A DNA stretch of 12,625 nt from Dictyoglomus sp. NZ13-RE01 (lineage in GTDB: Bacteria; Dictyoglomota; Dictyoglomia; Dictyoglomales; Dictyoglomaceae), in the NCBI GenBank assembly GCA_002878375.1, contig NIRF01000022.1, forward strand, positions 1 through 12,625. Direction: 5' to 3'. A program made the translations under genes and the position numbers. Below are positions 1 through 7,239 of the stretch, piece after piece. Each line of letters begins with the position of its first letter. Position 1 is the stretch's first letter. The notes below the pieces were generated by a model, which worked only from the letters and a program-made list of their open reading frames with translations, had not been told where the DNA came from and did no database searches.

Positions 1-125
1 AAAGCTTTTTTAGAAAGAGCTCTAATTGATGGTTTTTTCTCTTTTATTAAACTCATTATTAACACAATTAAAATTTCTTTTATCTTTTTTCTTAAAGAAA
101 AATCTGGTAGAATATTAATGACCAT
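1..125 (-). CDS. transposase, N-terminal fragment (continues beyond the window)
   Basis: An ATG at 125-123 on the minus strand follows GGGAGGTG by a short spacer and opens a frame that runs uninterrupted to the window edge (about 41 codons, beginning MVINILPDFSLRKK and ending near RALSKKA). The peptide is Lys-rich and helical-looking. It resembles the extreme N-termini of DDE-type IS transposases from thermophilic anaerobes, but the catalytic domain is not visible, so the family is not assigned. It is identical to the fragment at 12502-12625. The truncation is most simply the end of the available sequence, not gene damage. Confidence 0.75.
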   Translation of the reverse strand, partial: MVINILPDFSLRKKIKEILIVLIMSLIKEKKPSIRALSKKA

Positions 126-132
126 AGTTTTC

Positions 133-187
133 ACCTCCCGGGGTTTGGATGTTATCTCTTTCTAATCTAATTCTAACCCTGGGAGGT
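133..187 (-). promoter_or_regulatory. transposase leader hairpin masking the ribosome binding site (left copy)
   Basis: Mirror image of 12440-12494. On the minus strand, ACCTCCCAGGG (187-177) can pair with CCCCGGGAGGT (143-133), with one mismatch and two further A-T pairs inside. The 3' arm contains the GGGAGGT ribosome binding site of the transposase. Confidence 0.7.
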
Positions 188-199
188 TTTTCTTTTCAA
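170..199 (-). promoter_or_regulatory. probable transposase promoter (left copy)
   Basis: On the minus strand, TTGAAA (199-194), an 18-base spacer and TAGAAT (175-170) form a sigma-70-type promoter. The start point would fall near 163, downstream of the 5' arm of the leader hairpin, so transcripts from this promoter would lack that arm. Identical to the right copy at 12428-12457. Confidence 0.5.
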
Positions 200-285
200 A
201 AACTGATTACAGGTCAGCTTGTTTTTTTTGGACCTATAGTGTTATAATTTCGTCAGTTGGTTATATTAATTTTGTCATAAAAAAC

Positions 286-314
286 TTGACGATGTTAATA
301 TATAGGTATATAAT
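286..314 (+). promoter_or_regulatory. sigma-70-type promoter of the LacI-family regulator gene
   Basis: TTGACG (286-291), a 17-base spacer and a perfect TATAAT (309-314) give a start point near 321, about 33 bases before the TTG start at 354. This is the best promoter match on the plus strand before the sugar genes. The 219-285 stretch between the IS end and this promoter is AT-rich, with a T8 run at 222-229, a second TATAAT at 243-248 lacking a good -35 box, and no gene. Confidence 0.8.
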
Positions 315-333
315 TCTTAACAAAAATTTAATG

Positions 334-341
334 TTGCGCAA
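334..341 (+). promoter_or_regulatory. candidate LacI-type operator core (TTGCGCAA)
   Basis: TTGCGCAA is a perfect 8-base palindrome centred on CpG, the hallmark of LacI/GalR-family operator cores. It lies just downstream of the predicted start point of the regulator gene, where bound repressor would block transcription and give autoregulation. The palindrome does not extend outward symmetrically. A related TGCGCAAAG occurs at 1454-1462, over the start codon region of the solute-binding protein gene. The assignment is inference from position and symmetry. Confidence 0.35.
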
Positions 342-353
342 AGAGGGTAAAAA

Positions 354-1380
354 TTGCGTGGCATAGTTAAAAAAAATTGCAAAAGAATTAAATATTCATC
401 CATCAAGTGTATCAAGGGCACTTCACAATAAGCCTGGGGTATCTCAGGAGAACAGACTTAAGGTTTTAGAAAAAGTACAAGAGTTAGGCTACGAAATATC
501 CCAATTTTCAAAAAGAACAATACCTAAGAAGGGTTATTCTATTGGATTTTTAATATATCGTCCTCCTCATCACTCCTTAGGGATAATTGTTTTAAATGAG
601 TTTTATTCGGTGGTATTTAATGGGGTTGAGGTTGAAACAAGAAAACATAAATCGAATCTACTATACTCAATTCTTTCTTCAGACAAAGATGATAATATTT
701 CTATCCCTAACATGATAGAGGAAAAAGAATTAGATGGAATGTTATTAGTTGGTTATATGGACAGAAAATGGATAAAAAAGATAGCATCTTATGGAATTCC
801 CTTTGTGCTTGTTGATAATTACGCTGGTCCTGAATTTACCACAATAATGGCGGATAATTTTGATGGTATTAGACAAGGAATTGAATATTTATATAAATTA
901 GGACACCGAAAAATTTTACATATAGCAGGTCCTTTAAGCCATAGAAGTTTTCAAGAGCGATTACAGGCTTTTAATTTATTTATGAGTTGTTATGATGACA
1001 CTGTACCTTTAGTTACCTACACAGAAGAGCCCAGGACAGAAGGAGGATACGAAGCTGTCAAAAGATATTTTGAAAATAACAATGATATTCCAACCGCAAT
1101 TATTGCTGGAAATGATTTAATGGCAATGGGAGCAATAAAAGCCCTTAATGATTTAAACTACAAAGTACCAGATGATATATCTGTTATGGGATTTGATGAT
1201 ATTGAACTTGCAAAAAGCTATAATCCATCTTTGACTACAATAAAAGTACCAAAGAGAAGAATGGGCTCTTTGGCTGTGAATGTACTAATACATAATAAAA
1301 TAGAAGGAAACGAAGAAATACCAGTAAAGATAATACTACCTGTAGAACTCGTGGTAAGAGAATCTTGTAAAGGGAGGTGA
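354..1380 (+). CDS. LacI-family transcriptional regulator with a 5' frameshift
   Basis: A sugar-responsive DNA-binding repressor. The natural start is TTG at 354, six bases after AGAGGG; it reads M-R-G-I-V-K-K and then leaves the conserved frame in an A8 run (369-376). The continuing frame starts at I-A-K-E-L and gives a clear LacI helix-turn-helix (NIHPSSVSRAL). The first usable start codon inside it is GTG at 610, which would lack all DNA binding. Removing one A joins both parts into a 341-residue protein, the usual family length: helix-turn-helix at about residues 4-23, then a periplasmic-binding-protein-like effector domain with LGHRKILHIAGP and a C-terminal DDISVMGFDD motif. The canonical hinge residues (A-R-x-L) are replaced by S-K-R-T. 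It stands directly upstream of the sugar importer genes and presumably controls them. The frameshift may be a sequencing error, a real mutation or a slippage site. The family call is secure. Confidence 0.85.
369..376 (+). other. A8 homopolymer at the lacI frameshift point
   Basis: Eight A residues separate the TTG-initiated frame (354 onward) from the frame encoding the LacI helix-turn-helix, which has a TAG at 364-366 just upstream. Seven or ten A residues would restore one continuous reading frame. RNA polymerase can slip on A runs of this length, so a fraction of transcripts could be in frame. Confidence 0.75.
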
Positions 1381-1393
1381 GAGAAAAAATAAT
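1365..1393 (+). promoter_or_regulatory. possible promoter for the transporter operon
   Basis: TTGTAA (1365-1370), 17 bases, then AATAAT (1388-1393) would start transcription near 1400, just after the regulator's stop codon and upstream of the solute-binding protein gene. The matches are 4/6 and 5/6, which is not strong in AT-rich DNA. No terminator is seen after the regulator gene, so read-through from 286-314 may serve instead. Confidence 0.3.
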
Positions 1394-1452
1394 TAAGTAA
1401 TTTCCTCTTTTTTCCTTAAGTATCTAAAATTTTTCTTAGGGGAGGTAAATGT

Positions 1453-3390
1453 ATGCGCAAAGGTTATTTATTAATGTTTGTTTTGGTTTCCTTACTTCTT
1501 CTTTCAGGTGTGATTAATGGACAAAAAGAAGTGGTTGTAAGCTTACCCTATTGGGACACAGCAGGATTAACTCCTTATTATTGGCAAGCCCAACATATTC
1601 TTGCTCAAGGTACAATTTTTGAAGGATTATACGGATATGCACCTGATCCAAAAGGACTTGGTGGAGTAAAAGTAGTTCCAGTTATTGCCCAAAGTGTTAC
1701 TGTATCAAAAGATTATAAAACTTGGACCTTCAAATTAAGAAAAGATAAAAAATGGTCCAATGGAGATCCAGTAACTGCAAAAGATTTTGAGTGGTCATTC
1801 CGTTACTATTCAAGTCCTAAGATACCTGATCTTCCTGCATGGGCTGGTCCACTTCAATTTTTTGAAAACTTCTGGGCAGTGAAGAGTGGAGCACTTCCAG
1901 AGACAGAACTTGGTGTAAAAGCCCTTGATGACTATACTCTTCAAATCAAGCTATCTCAACCAAGGTATGATATGAAAGAATGGCTTTGCGTAGCCCAGGG
2001 CGTACCAATTCATAGAAAAACAGTAGAAGCGGATCCAGCAAATTGGTGGAAACCAGGTAAAATAGTTGTCAATGGACCATATATTCCAGTATCCTTCACT
2101 CCTGGTAAAGAGTTAGTACTTGTTAAGAATAAAAACTACGTAGGAGAAGTAGGAAATGTAGATAAGATTATATTAAAGTTTGGAGGACTTGGTTTACAGG
2201 CATTCCAGGCTGGTGAATTAGATGCAGCAATGATCAATAGTGTAGGAGAATTGAAGTATGTAAAAGCAAATCCTGAATTAGCAAAACTATTGAAAGAAGA
2301 CGTTATGGACTGCTTCTGGCAGGGATATCAATGGTCACGTGGGTTTGACCCATTATCTGATAATAAGAAGTTAAGACAGGCTCTTGCTATGGCTATAGAT
2401 AGAGAAAAACTATGTAACGAAGTTCTTGGTGGAAGAGCATTACCTCTTGCAAAATACTGGCCCAGCGGTAACCCAATCGGAGATAAATTAAAGGATATTC
2501 CTTTTGATGTTGCAACTGCCAAGAAGCTTCTTGCAGAAGCTGGATTCCCAGATGGAAAAGGCTTAAAGACTCTTGTATTCTACATAACTGGTGGTGGAGA
2601 TCCTGTTGTAGAGTTTGTAGTAGATCAATGGAAGAAGAACCTTGGCGTAAATTGTATTATTGAAAATATTGAGTCTGGATTATACTGGAACTCCTATGTT
2701 TGGGCAAATTATACACCAGACGCAAAAGCAGGATTTACAACAATCGGAGCTCCAATGAATAACTTAGAAATTGGCGCGCTATTTAAGAACTCTGATCATA
2801 CTGTATGGTTCTATGATTATCCTGTTAGCGTAAGAAAGAGAATCTACGAGTTATATCAAGAGTTAGATGCATGGCTTAGAAAAGATGGTGGATTGACAGA
2901 AGCTGATTGGAAGCCATTAATTGAAAAGAGAAATACATTATATGCTAACTTCCAAAAGATACTGCAAACTGAGCCAGAAAAATTATGGAAGGAAGAGTTA
3001 ACAAGACCACCTGTATGGTATGAACAATTTGATGAACTATATGAGAAATGGAAGTCTGCAAAGACTAATGCAGAAAAGACCAGTTACTGGAGATCTGCAG
3101 GTAGAGTCTTAACAGACCAAGAACTATTCCAGACAGGCTACTTTGGAGCAAATAAGACAAGACATGAAGCCTATAGATGGAGATTAAGAGCAGTTAATAG
3201 ACCATTTGATGAAGCAATTAAGATTGTTCCTTACGGATTACAGATCATGCAAGATCAATACTTCATGGTACCACTCTACTTGGCAAAAGCTCAATGGGTG
3301 CAAAATCCAAAACTTGAAGGTCTAATGCTCTACAAATTCTCTTGGGGTCCTGGATTCTTCAACTTCAAGTATCTGAATATGAAAGATTAA
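1453..3390 (+). CDS. ABC transporter solute-binding protein, family 5 (oligosaccharide/oligopeptide type)
   Basis: An exported receptor that captures a ligand outside the membrane and delivers it to the permeases encoded next. The ATG follows GGAGGT by six bases. Residues 1-23 form a signal peptide (MRKGY, then a Leu/Val-rich core) with likely cleavage near ING-QKE. There is no lipobox cysteine, so the protein is presumably anchored otherwise or free. Family-5 hallmarks are the W-T-F-K-L-R-K segment with N-G-D-P-V-T-A-K-D-F at 91-112, and L-R-Q-A-L-A-M-A-I-D-R-E-K-L at 307-320. At 645 residues it is about 100 longer than DppA/OppA. A Lys/Glu/Trp-rich helical region around 455-560 accounts for much of this. 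Proteins of this size in Thermotoga bind cellobiose, mannobiose and related sugars. The adjacent glycoside hydrolases and LacI regulator favour a sugar over a peptide ligand. Confidence 0.9.
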   Translation: MRKGYLLMFVLVSLLLLSGVINGQKEVVVSLPYWDTAGLTPYYWQAQHILAQGTIFEGLYGYAPDPKGLGGVKVVPVIAQSVTVSKDYKTWTFKLRKDKKWSNGDPVTAKDFEWSFRYYSSPKIPDLPAWAGPLQFFENFWAVKSGALPETELGVKALDDYTLQIKLSQPRYDMKEWLCVAQGVPIHRKTVEADPANWWKPGKIVVNGPYIPVSFTPGKELVLVKNKNYVGEVGNVDKIILKFGGLGLQAFQAGELDAAMINSVGELKYVKANPELAKLLKEDVMDCFWQGYQWSRGFDPLSDNKKLRQALAMAIDREKLCNEVLGGRALPLAKYWPSGNPIGDKLKDIPFDVATAKKLLAEAGFPDGKGLKTLVFYITGGGDPVVEFVVDQWKKNLGVNCIIENIESGLYWNSYVWANYTPDAKAGFTTIGAPMNNLEIGALFKNSDHTVWFYDYPVSVRKRIYELYQELDAWLRKDGGLTEADWKPLIEKRNTLYANFQKILQTEPEKLWKEELTRPPVWYEQFDELYEKWKSAKTNAEKTSYWRSAGRVLTDQELFQTGYFGANKTRHEAYRWRLRAVNRPFDEAIKIVPYGLQIMQDQYFMVPLYLAKAQWVQNPKLEGLMLYKFSWGPGFFNFKYLNMKD

Positions 3391-3400
3391 GAAAATACTT

Positions 3401-3429
3401 AGGGGAGAGGCGAAATCCTCTCCCCTTTT
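3401..3429 (+). terminator. intercistronic stem-loop (partial terminator or mRNA stabiliser)
   Basis: AGGGGAGAGG (3401-3410) pairs perfectly with CCTCTCCCCT (3417-3426) around the loop CGAAAT, followed by TTTTATAATTCTT. It lies between the solute-binding protein gene and the first permease gene. A leaky terminator or a 3' stabilising hairpin here would let the binding protein be made in excess over the membrane parts, a common arrangement in ABC importer operons. Confidence 0.75.
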
Positions 3430-3452
3430 ATAATTCTTAAAGGGGGTAAAAA

Positions 3453-4415
3453 ATGGGAATACTCAAATATATTTTAAGAAGATTAGTTACAATAGCGGTT
3501 TCTTTAGTGATAATTGTAATTATAACGTATGTTCTTATGTGGCTTGCACCTGGTGACTTCTTTAATATTAATGCTTTCCAGGCAAGCGCTGGAAAAGTTT
3601 CTACCTTAACACCAGATCAATTGCAGGTTTTGATTAAGGGATTTGAAGAAAAGTATGGTTTAAATGTTCCTCTTTGGAAGCAGATTTTAAACTATTTATG
3701 GGATGCTGTTAGATTTAAATTTGGTCCTTCCTTTTCTAATCCAAATATGACCATAGAAGAGCAAATAGCTATGCGTTTCCCAGTAACTTTTACCTTATCT
3801 ATATTGGCTATGCTTTTTGCAATCTTAATAGGAATTCCCCTTGGCGTAATAGCAGCATTAAGAAGAAATACTTGGATAGATTATACTTCTATGTTTATAT
3901 CAATGATTGGAAGTATTCTTCCTCAATACTTAATTGGTGTTCTCATGGTCATTATATTCAGTGTCTATCTTAAGTGGCTACCTACATCGGGTTGGGGAGA
4001 ACCAAAACAGATGGTTATGCCAGTAATAACGGTTGGATTAGGTCCTCTTGCCATTATTGCCCGTTTTATGAGAGCAAGCTTGTTAGACATACTAAATCAA
4101 GATTATATAAGGACAGCTTATGCTAAGGGTGGAAAAGAAAGAACAGTTATTATTAGGCATGCCTTAAGAAATGCCTTAATACCAATTGTAACAATTATAG
4201 GTCCAAACCTTGCATTTTTATTAACAGGTACTGTATATATAGAAAATTTATTTAGAGTTCCTGGTTTAGGTCAGCTTTTTGTAAGTGCAGCTGCACAGAG
4301 AGATTATCCATTACTTGTTACCTCGACCTTTATCTTGGCTTTATTCGTCATGGTTATAAATTTACTTGTGGATGTTATATATGCATTCTTAGATCCAAGG
4401 ATTAAGTATGAATAA
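3453..4415 (+). CDS. ABC transporter permease, DppB/OppB type
   Basis: First membrane subunit of the importer. The 320-residue protein has the usual length and about six membrane segments, the first at residues 11-31. The cytoplasmic EAA loop that docks the ATPases is at about 218-241 (D-Y-I-R-T-A-Y-A-K-G-G, then R-H-A-L-R-N-A-L). The end D-V-I-Y-A-F-L-D-P-R-I-K-Y is typical of the DppB branch. The start ATG follows AGGGGGT by five to six bases. Its last codons overlap an upstream in-frame ATG of the next gene (4408). It forms a heterodimer with the product of 4432-5301. Whether the substrate is a sugar or a peptide cannot be told from this subunit. Confidence 0.92.
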   Translation: MGILKYILRRLVTIAVSLVIIVIITYVLMWLAPGDFFNINAFQASAGKVSTLTPDQLQVLIKGFEEKYGLNVPLWKQILNYLWDAVRFKFGPSFSNPNMTIEEQIAMRFPVTFTLSILAMLFAILIGIPLGVIAALRRNTWIDYTSMFISMIGSILPQYLIGVLMVIIFSVYLKWLPTSGWGEPKQMVMPVITVGLGPLAIIARFMRASLLDILNQDYIRTAYAKGGKERTVIIRHALRNALIPIVTIIGPNLAFLLTGTVYIENLFRVPGLGQLFVSAAAQRDYPLLVTSTFILALFVMVINLLVDVIYAFLDPRIKYE

Positions 4416-4431
4416 GACTGGAGGAGAAAAT

Positions 4432-5301
4432 ATGGCAGTGTCAACTTTACAACAGAGAAGAGTAAGTTATTGGTCTGCAGCTTGGAGGAGATTCAAAAGA
4501 AATAAAATGGCTCTTATAGGAGGAATTTATGTTATAATCACATTAATTATGGCAATATTTACTCCTTGGATTGCACCTTATAGATATGATGAAACTCACT
4601 ATGAGCATGCTTTTGAGCCCCCAAGCGCTAAGTTTATATTTGGAACAGATGATTTAGGAAGGGACATGTTTAGTAGAATACTATATGCTTTAAGAAATGC
4701 CTACATAGTAGGTTTTGGTTCTCAATTGGTCACCTTGATAATTGGAGTTACAGTTGGAGCAATTGCAGGTTTTAGAGGGGGATTGATTGATACTTTACTT
4801 ATGAGATTAGTAGATATAATGTATGCTTTTCCTACCTTTCTTTTAAACATTATTTTGGTTGCAGCCTTTGGTAGAGGATTGCATATTATCTTACTTGCAA
4901 TAGGAATCACTGGATGGGCTGGAATGGCAAGATTGGTTCGTGGGCAGGTTTTATGGCTTAGAAATAGTGAGTTTGTTGAAGCAGCAAGGGCTTTAGGAGC
5001 AAAAGAGGGGCATATCATACGTAAGTATATATTGCCAAATATGTTGGGACCAATAGTTATTAGTGTTGCCTTTGGAATTCCAAATGGAATTTGGATAGAA
5101 AGTGGTATGGCACTACTTGGAATGGGAGTAAGACCTCCTATGCCAAGTTTAGGAGCAATGATAAGTTATGGTTTGGGAGTTTTCTTAGGGCTTCCCCATT
5201 TGGCTATATTCCCTACCTTATTTTTAACTTTAACTCTTCTTGCTTTTACCTTCTTTGGTGATGGTTTAAGAGATGCATTAAATCCAAGGAGTGAGGTATA
5301 A
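4432..5301 (+). CDS. ABC transporter permease, DppC/OppC type
   Basis: Second membrane subunit. I chose the ATG at 4432, because GGAGGAG sits five bases before it; an in-frame ATG at 4408 inside the previous gene adds eight residues and has only a weak AAGGA upstream. From 4432 the product is 289 residues. It has the short OppC N-terminal cytoplasmic stretch and a first membrane helix (W-R-R-F-K-R-N-K-M-A-L-I-G, about 18-45). The conserved F-G-T-D-D-L-G-R-D-M-F-S-R segment is at 70-82, and the EAA loop is at 181-203 (F-V-E-A-A-R-A-L-G-A). It is spaced 16 bases from the previous stop and four bases from the next start, so the genes are tightly co-translated. Confidence 0.92.
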   Translation: MAVSTLQQRRVSYWSAAWRRFKRNKMALIGGIYVIITLIMAIFTPWIAPYRYDETHYEHAFEPPSAKFIFGTDDLGRDMFSRILYALRNAYIVGFGSQLVTLIIGVTVGAIAGFRGGLIDTLLMRLVDIMYAFPTFLLNIILVAAFGRGLHIILLAIGITGWAGMARLVRGQVLWLRNSEFVEAARALGAKEGHIIRKYILPNMLGPIVISVAFGIPNGIWIESGMALLGMGVRPPMPSLGAMISYGLGVFLGLPHLAIFPTLFLTLTLLAFTFFGDGLRDALNPRSEV

Positions 5302-5305
5302 AACT

Positions 5306-6286
5306 ATGGCTGAGTTACTAAAGGTAGAAAATTTAAGAACTTATTTCTATAGGTATGATGGAGTTGTTAAAGCTGTAGATGGTATAAGTTATAGTTTGAA
5401 TCATGGTGAGACTTTGGGAATTGTGGGAGAAAGTGGTTCTGGTAAAACGGTCTCTGTTTTATCACTGATCAGATTGTTAAGAGGTAATGGGAGGATTGAA
5501 TCAGGATCTGCAATTTTTGATGGAAGAGATCTATTAAAACTGAGTAAGGAAGAGTTAAGACAAGTAAGAGGTAAAGATATATCTATTATATTTCAGGATC
5601 CTATGACCTCTTTAAATCCGATTATGAGGATTGGTATACAGATTATGGAGCCTTTACTTTGGCATAACATTATGTCTGATAAAGAGGCAAGAGATAGAGC
5701 AATGGAACTCCTAAGATTAGTTGGTATTCCAGAGCATAAAACAAGATTCTTTGATTATCCATTCCAATTTTCAGGTGGAATGAGACAAAGAGTTATGATT
5801 GCTATGGCACTTGCCTGTAATCCTAAGTTAGTAATTGCTGATGAGCCAACAACTGCTCTTGATGTAACTATTAGGGCTCAGATTTTGAATCTTATGCAGG
5901 ATATGAAAGAAGAGTTTAATATGAGTGTTATTTTAATTACCCATGATATAACTTTAGCAATGAATTTCTGTGATTCTATTATGGTTATGTATGCAGGGAA
6001 GGTTATGGAATATGCACCTATTGATAGATTCATTAGAAATCCACTACATCCTTATACTATTGGCTTGATAAATTCTACATTGGATCTTTCCAAAAAAGAA
6101 GGAGCTTTAAAACCTATCCCAGGAAACCCACCAAATCTTATCAATCCTCCTTCTGGTTGTAGGTTCCATCCCAGATGTAGTTATGCTCAAGATATATGTA
6201 GGGAGGTAGAACCGGAATTAAAAGAGGCAGAAGAGGGACATATGGTAGCATGTCATTTAGTGAAGGGAGGAAAATTAAATGCCTGA
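5306..6286 (+). CDS. ABC transporter ATP-binding protein, DppD/OppD type
   Basis: First ATPase powering the importer at the inner face of the membrane. The ATG at 5306 (product 326 residues) is preferred over the in-frame GTG at 5291, which lies inside the previous gene and whose bases form part of the GAGGT ribosome binding site. Motifs: Walker A G-E-S-G-S-G-K-T at 41-48, Q-loop I-I-F-Q-D-P at 94-99, signature F-S-G-G-M at 155-159, Walker B L-V-I-A-D-E at 175-180, switch His213. The C-terminal oligopeptide/dipeptide ATPase extension (L-H-P-Y-T-I-G-L) carries Cys285, Cys291, Cys298 and Cys316, the pattern reported to hold an iron-sulfur cluster in some DppD-like proteins. It overlaps the next gene by eight bases. 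Confidence 0.93.
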   Translation: MAELLKVENLRTYFYRYDGVVKAVDGISYSLNHGETLGIVGESGSGKTVSVLSLIRLLRGNGRIESGSAIFDGRDLLKLSKEELRQVRGKDISIIFQDPMTSLNPIMRIGIQIMEPLLWHNIMSDKEARDRAMELLRLVGIPEHKTRFFDYPFQFSGGMRQRVMIAMALACNPKLVIADEPTTALDVTIRAQILNLMQDMKEEFNMSVILITHDITLAMNFCDSIMVMYAGKVMEYAPIDRFIRNPLHPYTIGLINSTLDLSKKEGALKPIPGNPPNLINPPSGCRFHPRCSYAQDICREVEPELKEAEEGHMVACHLVKGGKLNA

Positions 6287-7229
6287 AGTTCTTCTTGAAG
6301 TTATAAATCTAAAAAAATACTTTCCTCGTGGTAAAAAAATATTGAAAGCTGTTGATGATGTCTCTTTTACTATAAATTATGGGGAAACCTTAGGGCTTGT
6401 GGGAGAGAGTGGTTCTGGTAAGTCAACTCTTGGAAGAACCGTATTGAGACTGTTAGAGCCAACAGATGGGGATATAATTTTTGAAGGAGTGAATTTAAGA
6501 AGGTTAAGTCCAGAAGAGTTGAGATTAAAAAGACAATATATGCAGATTATTTTCCAGGACCCTCTTGCTTCTTTGAATCCACAAATGACTATAGGTCAGG
6601 CAATTGAGGATGCTCTTATTATTCATAATATAGGAACACCTCAGCAAAGAAGAGAAAAGGTAATGGAACTTTTAGATATTGTAGGTATTGGTAGAGAATT
6701 TATTGATTCTTTTCCTCATGAGTTTTCAGGAGGGCAACAACAAAGAGTAGGAATTGCAAGAGCATTGGCTTTGAACCCAAAATTTATTGTTTGTGATGAG
6801 CCTGTATCATCTTTGGATGTTTCCATTCAAGCCCAGATTATTTCTCTACTTCATATATTAAAGAGGGAATTTGAAATATCATATTTATTTATTTCCCATG
6901 ACTTAGCAGTTGTTAAATACTTGTCCGACAAGGTTGCAGTTATGTACTTGGGGAAGATTGTAGAGCTGGCGCCAAAGGACGAGCTGTATGATAATCCATT
7001 GCATCCTTATACAAAAGCTTTATTAGCATCTGTCCCCAAGATGCCTAAAGATGGAGAAAGACAAAAAAGATTCCCAGCACTAAAAGGGGAAATACCGTCA
7101 CCTATTGATCTTCCTCCAGGATGTAGATTCCAGACAAGATGTGAATTTGTTATGGATAAATGTAGAAAAGAGGAGCCTGAATTTAAGGAGGTTTCAAAAG
7201 GGCATTTTGTAGCTTGCTATTTGTATTAG
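6279..7229 (+). CDS. ABC transporter ATP-binding protein, DppF/OppF type
   Basis: Second ATPase of the heterodimeric motor, 316 residues. The start ATG overlaps the previous stop by eight bases and is preceded by GGGAGG with an eight-base spacer. Walker A G-E-S-G-S-G-K-S-T is at 42-50, Q-loop I-I-F-Q-D-P at 90-95, signature F-S-G-G-Q at 149-153, Walker B F-I-V-C-D-E at 169-174, and switch His207. The C-terminal extension (L-H-P-Y-T-K-A-L-L) has the same four-Cys layout as its partner (282, 288, 295, 313). It completes a five-subunit family-5 importer. The next gene begins ten bases later, which places the two hydrolase genes in the same transcription unit. Confidence 0.93.
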   Translation: MPEVLLEVINLKKYFPRGKKILKAVDDVSFTINYGETLGLVGESGSGKSTLGRTVLRLLEPTDGDIIFEGVNLRRLSPEELRLKRQYMQIIFQDPLASLNPQMTIGQAIEDALIIHNIGTPQQRREKVMELLDIVGIGREFIDSFPHEFSGGQQQRVGIARALALNPKFIVCDEPVSSLDVSIQAQIISLLHILKREFEISYLFISHDLAVVKYLSDKVAVMYLGKIVELAPKDELYDNPLHPYTKALLASVPKMPKDGERQKRFPALKGEIPSPIDLPPGCRFQTRCEFVMDKCRKEEPEFKEVSKGHFVACYLY

Positions 7230-7239
7230 GAGGTTTTAA

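Larger units (their letters stand above)
1..218 (-). mobile_element. 5' end of an insertion sequence (left copy, cut by window edge)
   Basis: Positions 2-218 are the exact reverse complement of 12409-12625 (position i pairs with 12627-i), and the identity stops abruptly between 218 and 219. The stretch holds the start of a transposase gene, its leader and an outer end beginning GCTGACCTGTAATCAG when read toward the transposase. The same structure in opposite orientations at both window ends shows a repeated mobile element, with the cargo lying between two transposase-proximal ends. The far end of the element is outside the window, so terminal inverted repeats and target duplications cannot be checked. 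The exact outer boundary could be a few bases inside 218. Confidence 0.85.

Noticed and set aside
219-248. Hybrid promoter at the left IS junction (TTGTTT, 18 bases, TATAAT)
   Set aside because: The -35 matches only 3/6 and the much better TTGACG-17-TATAAT promoter lies just downstream.
250-292. Inverted repeat TCGTCA (250-255) / TGACGA (287-292)
   Set aside because: Six-base arms 31 bases apart in AT-rich DNA are expected by chance; no terminator or operator geometry.
610-1380. LacI-like protein starting at GTG 610
   Set aside because: It would lack the DNA-binding domain that is plainly encoded in the same frame upstream, and there is no Shine-Dalgarno sequence before 610.
2328-2522. Minus-strand open frame of 64 codons inside the solute-binding protein gene
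   Set aside because: It lies wholly within a well-supported gene, has no ribosome binding site and no recognisable protein features.
4722-5018. Minus-strand open frame of 98 codons inside the second permease gene
   Set aside because: Antisense shadow of a conserved membrane protein; its Pro/Ala/Lys-rich translation reflects the opposite strand's codons.
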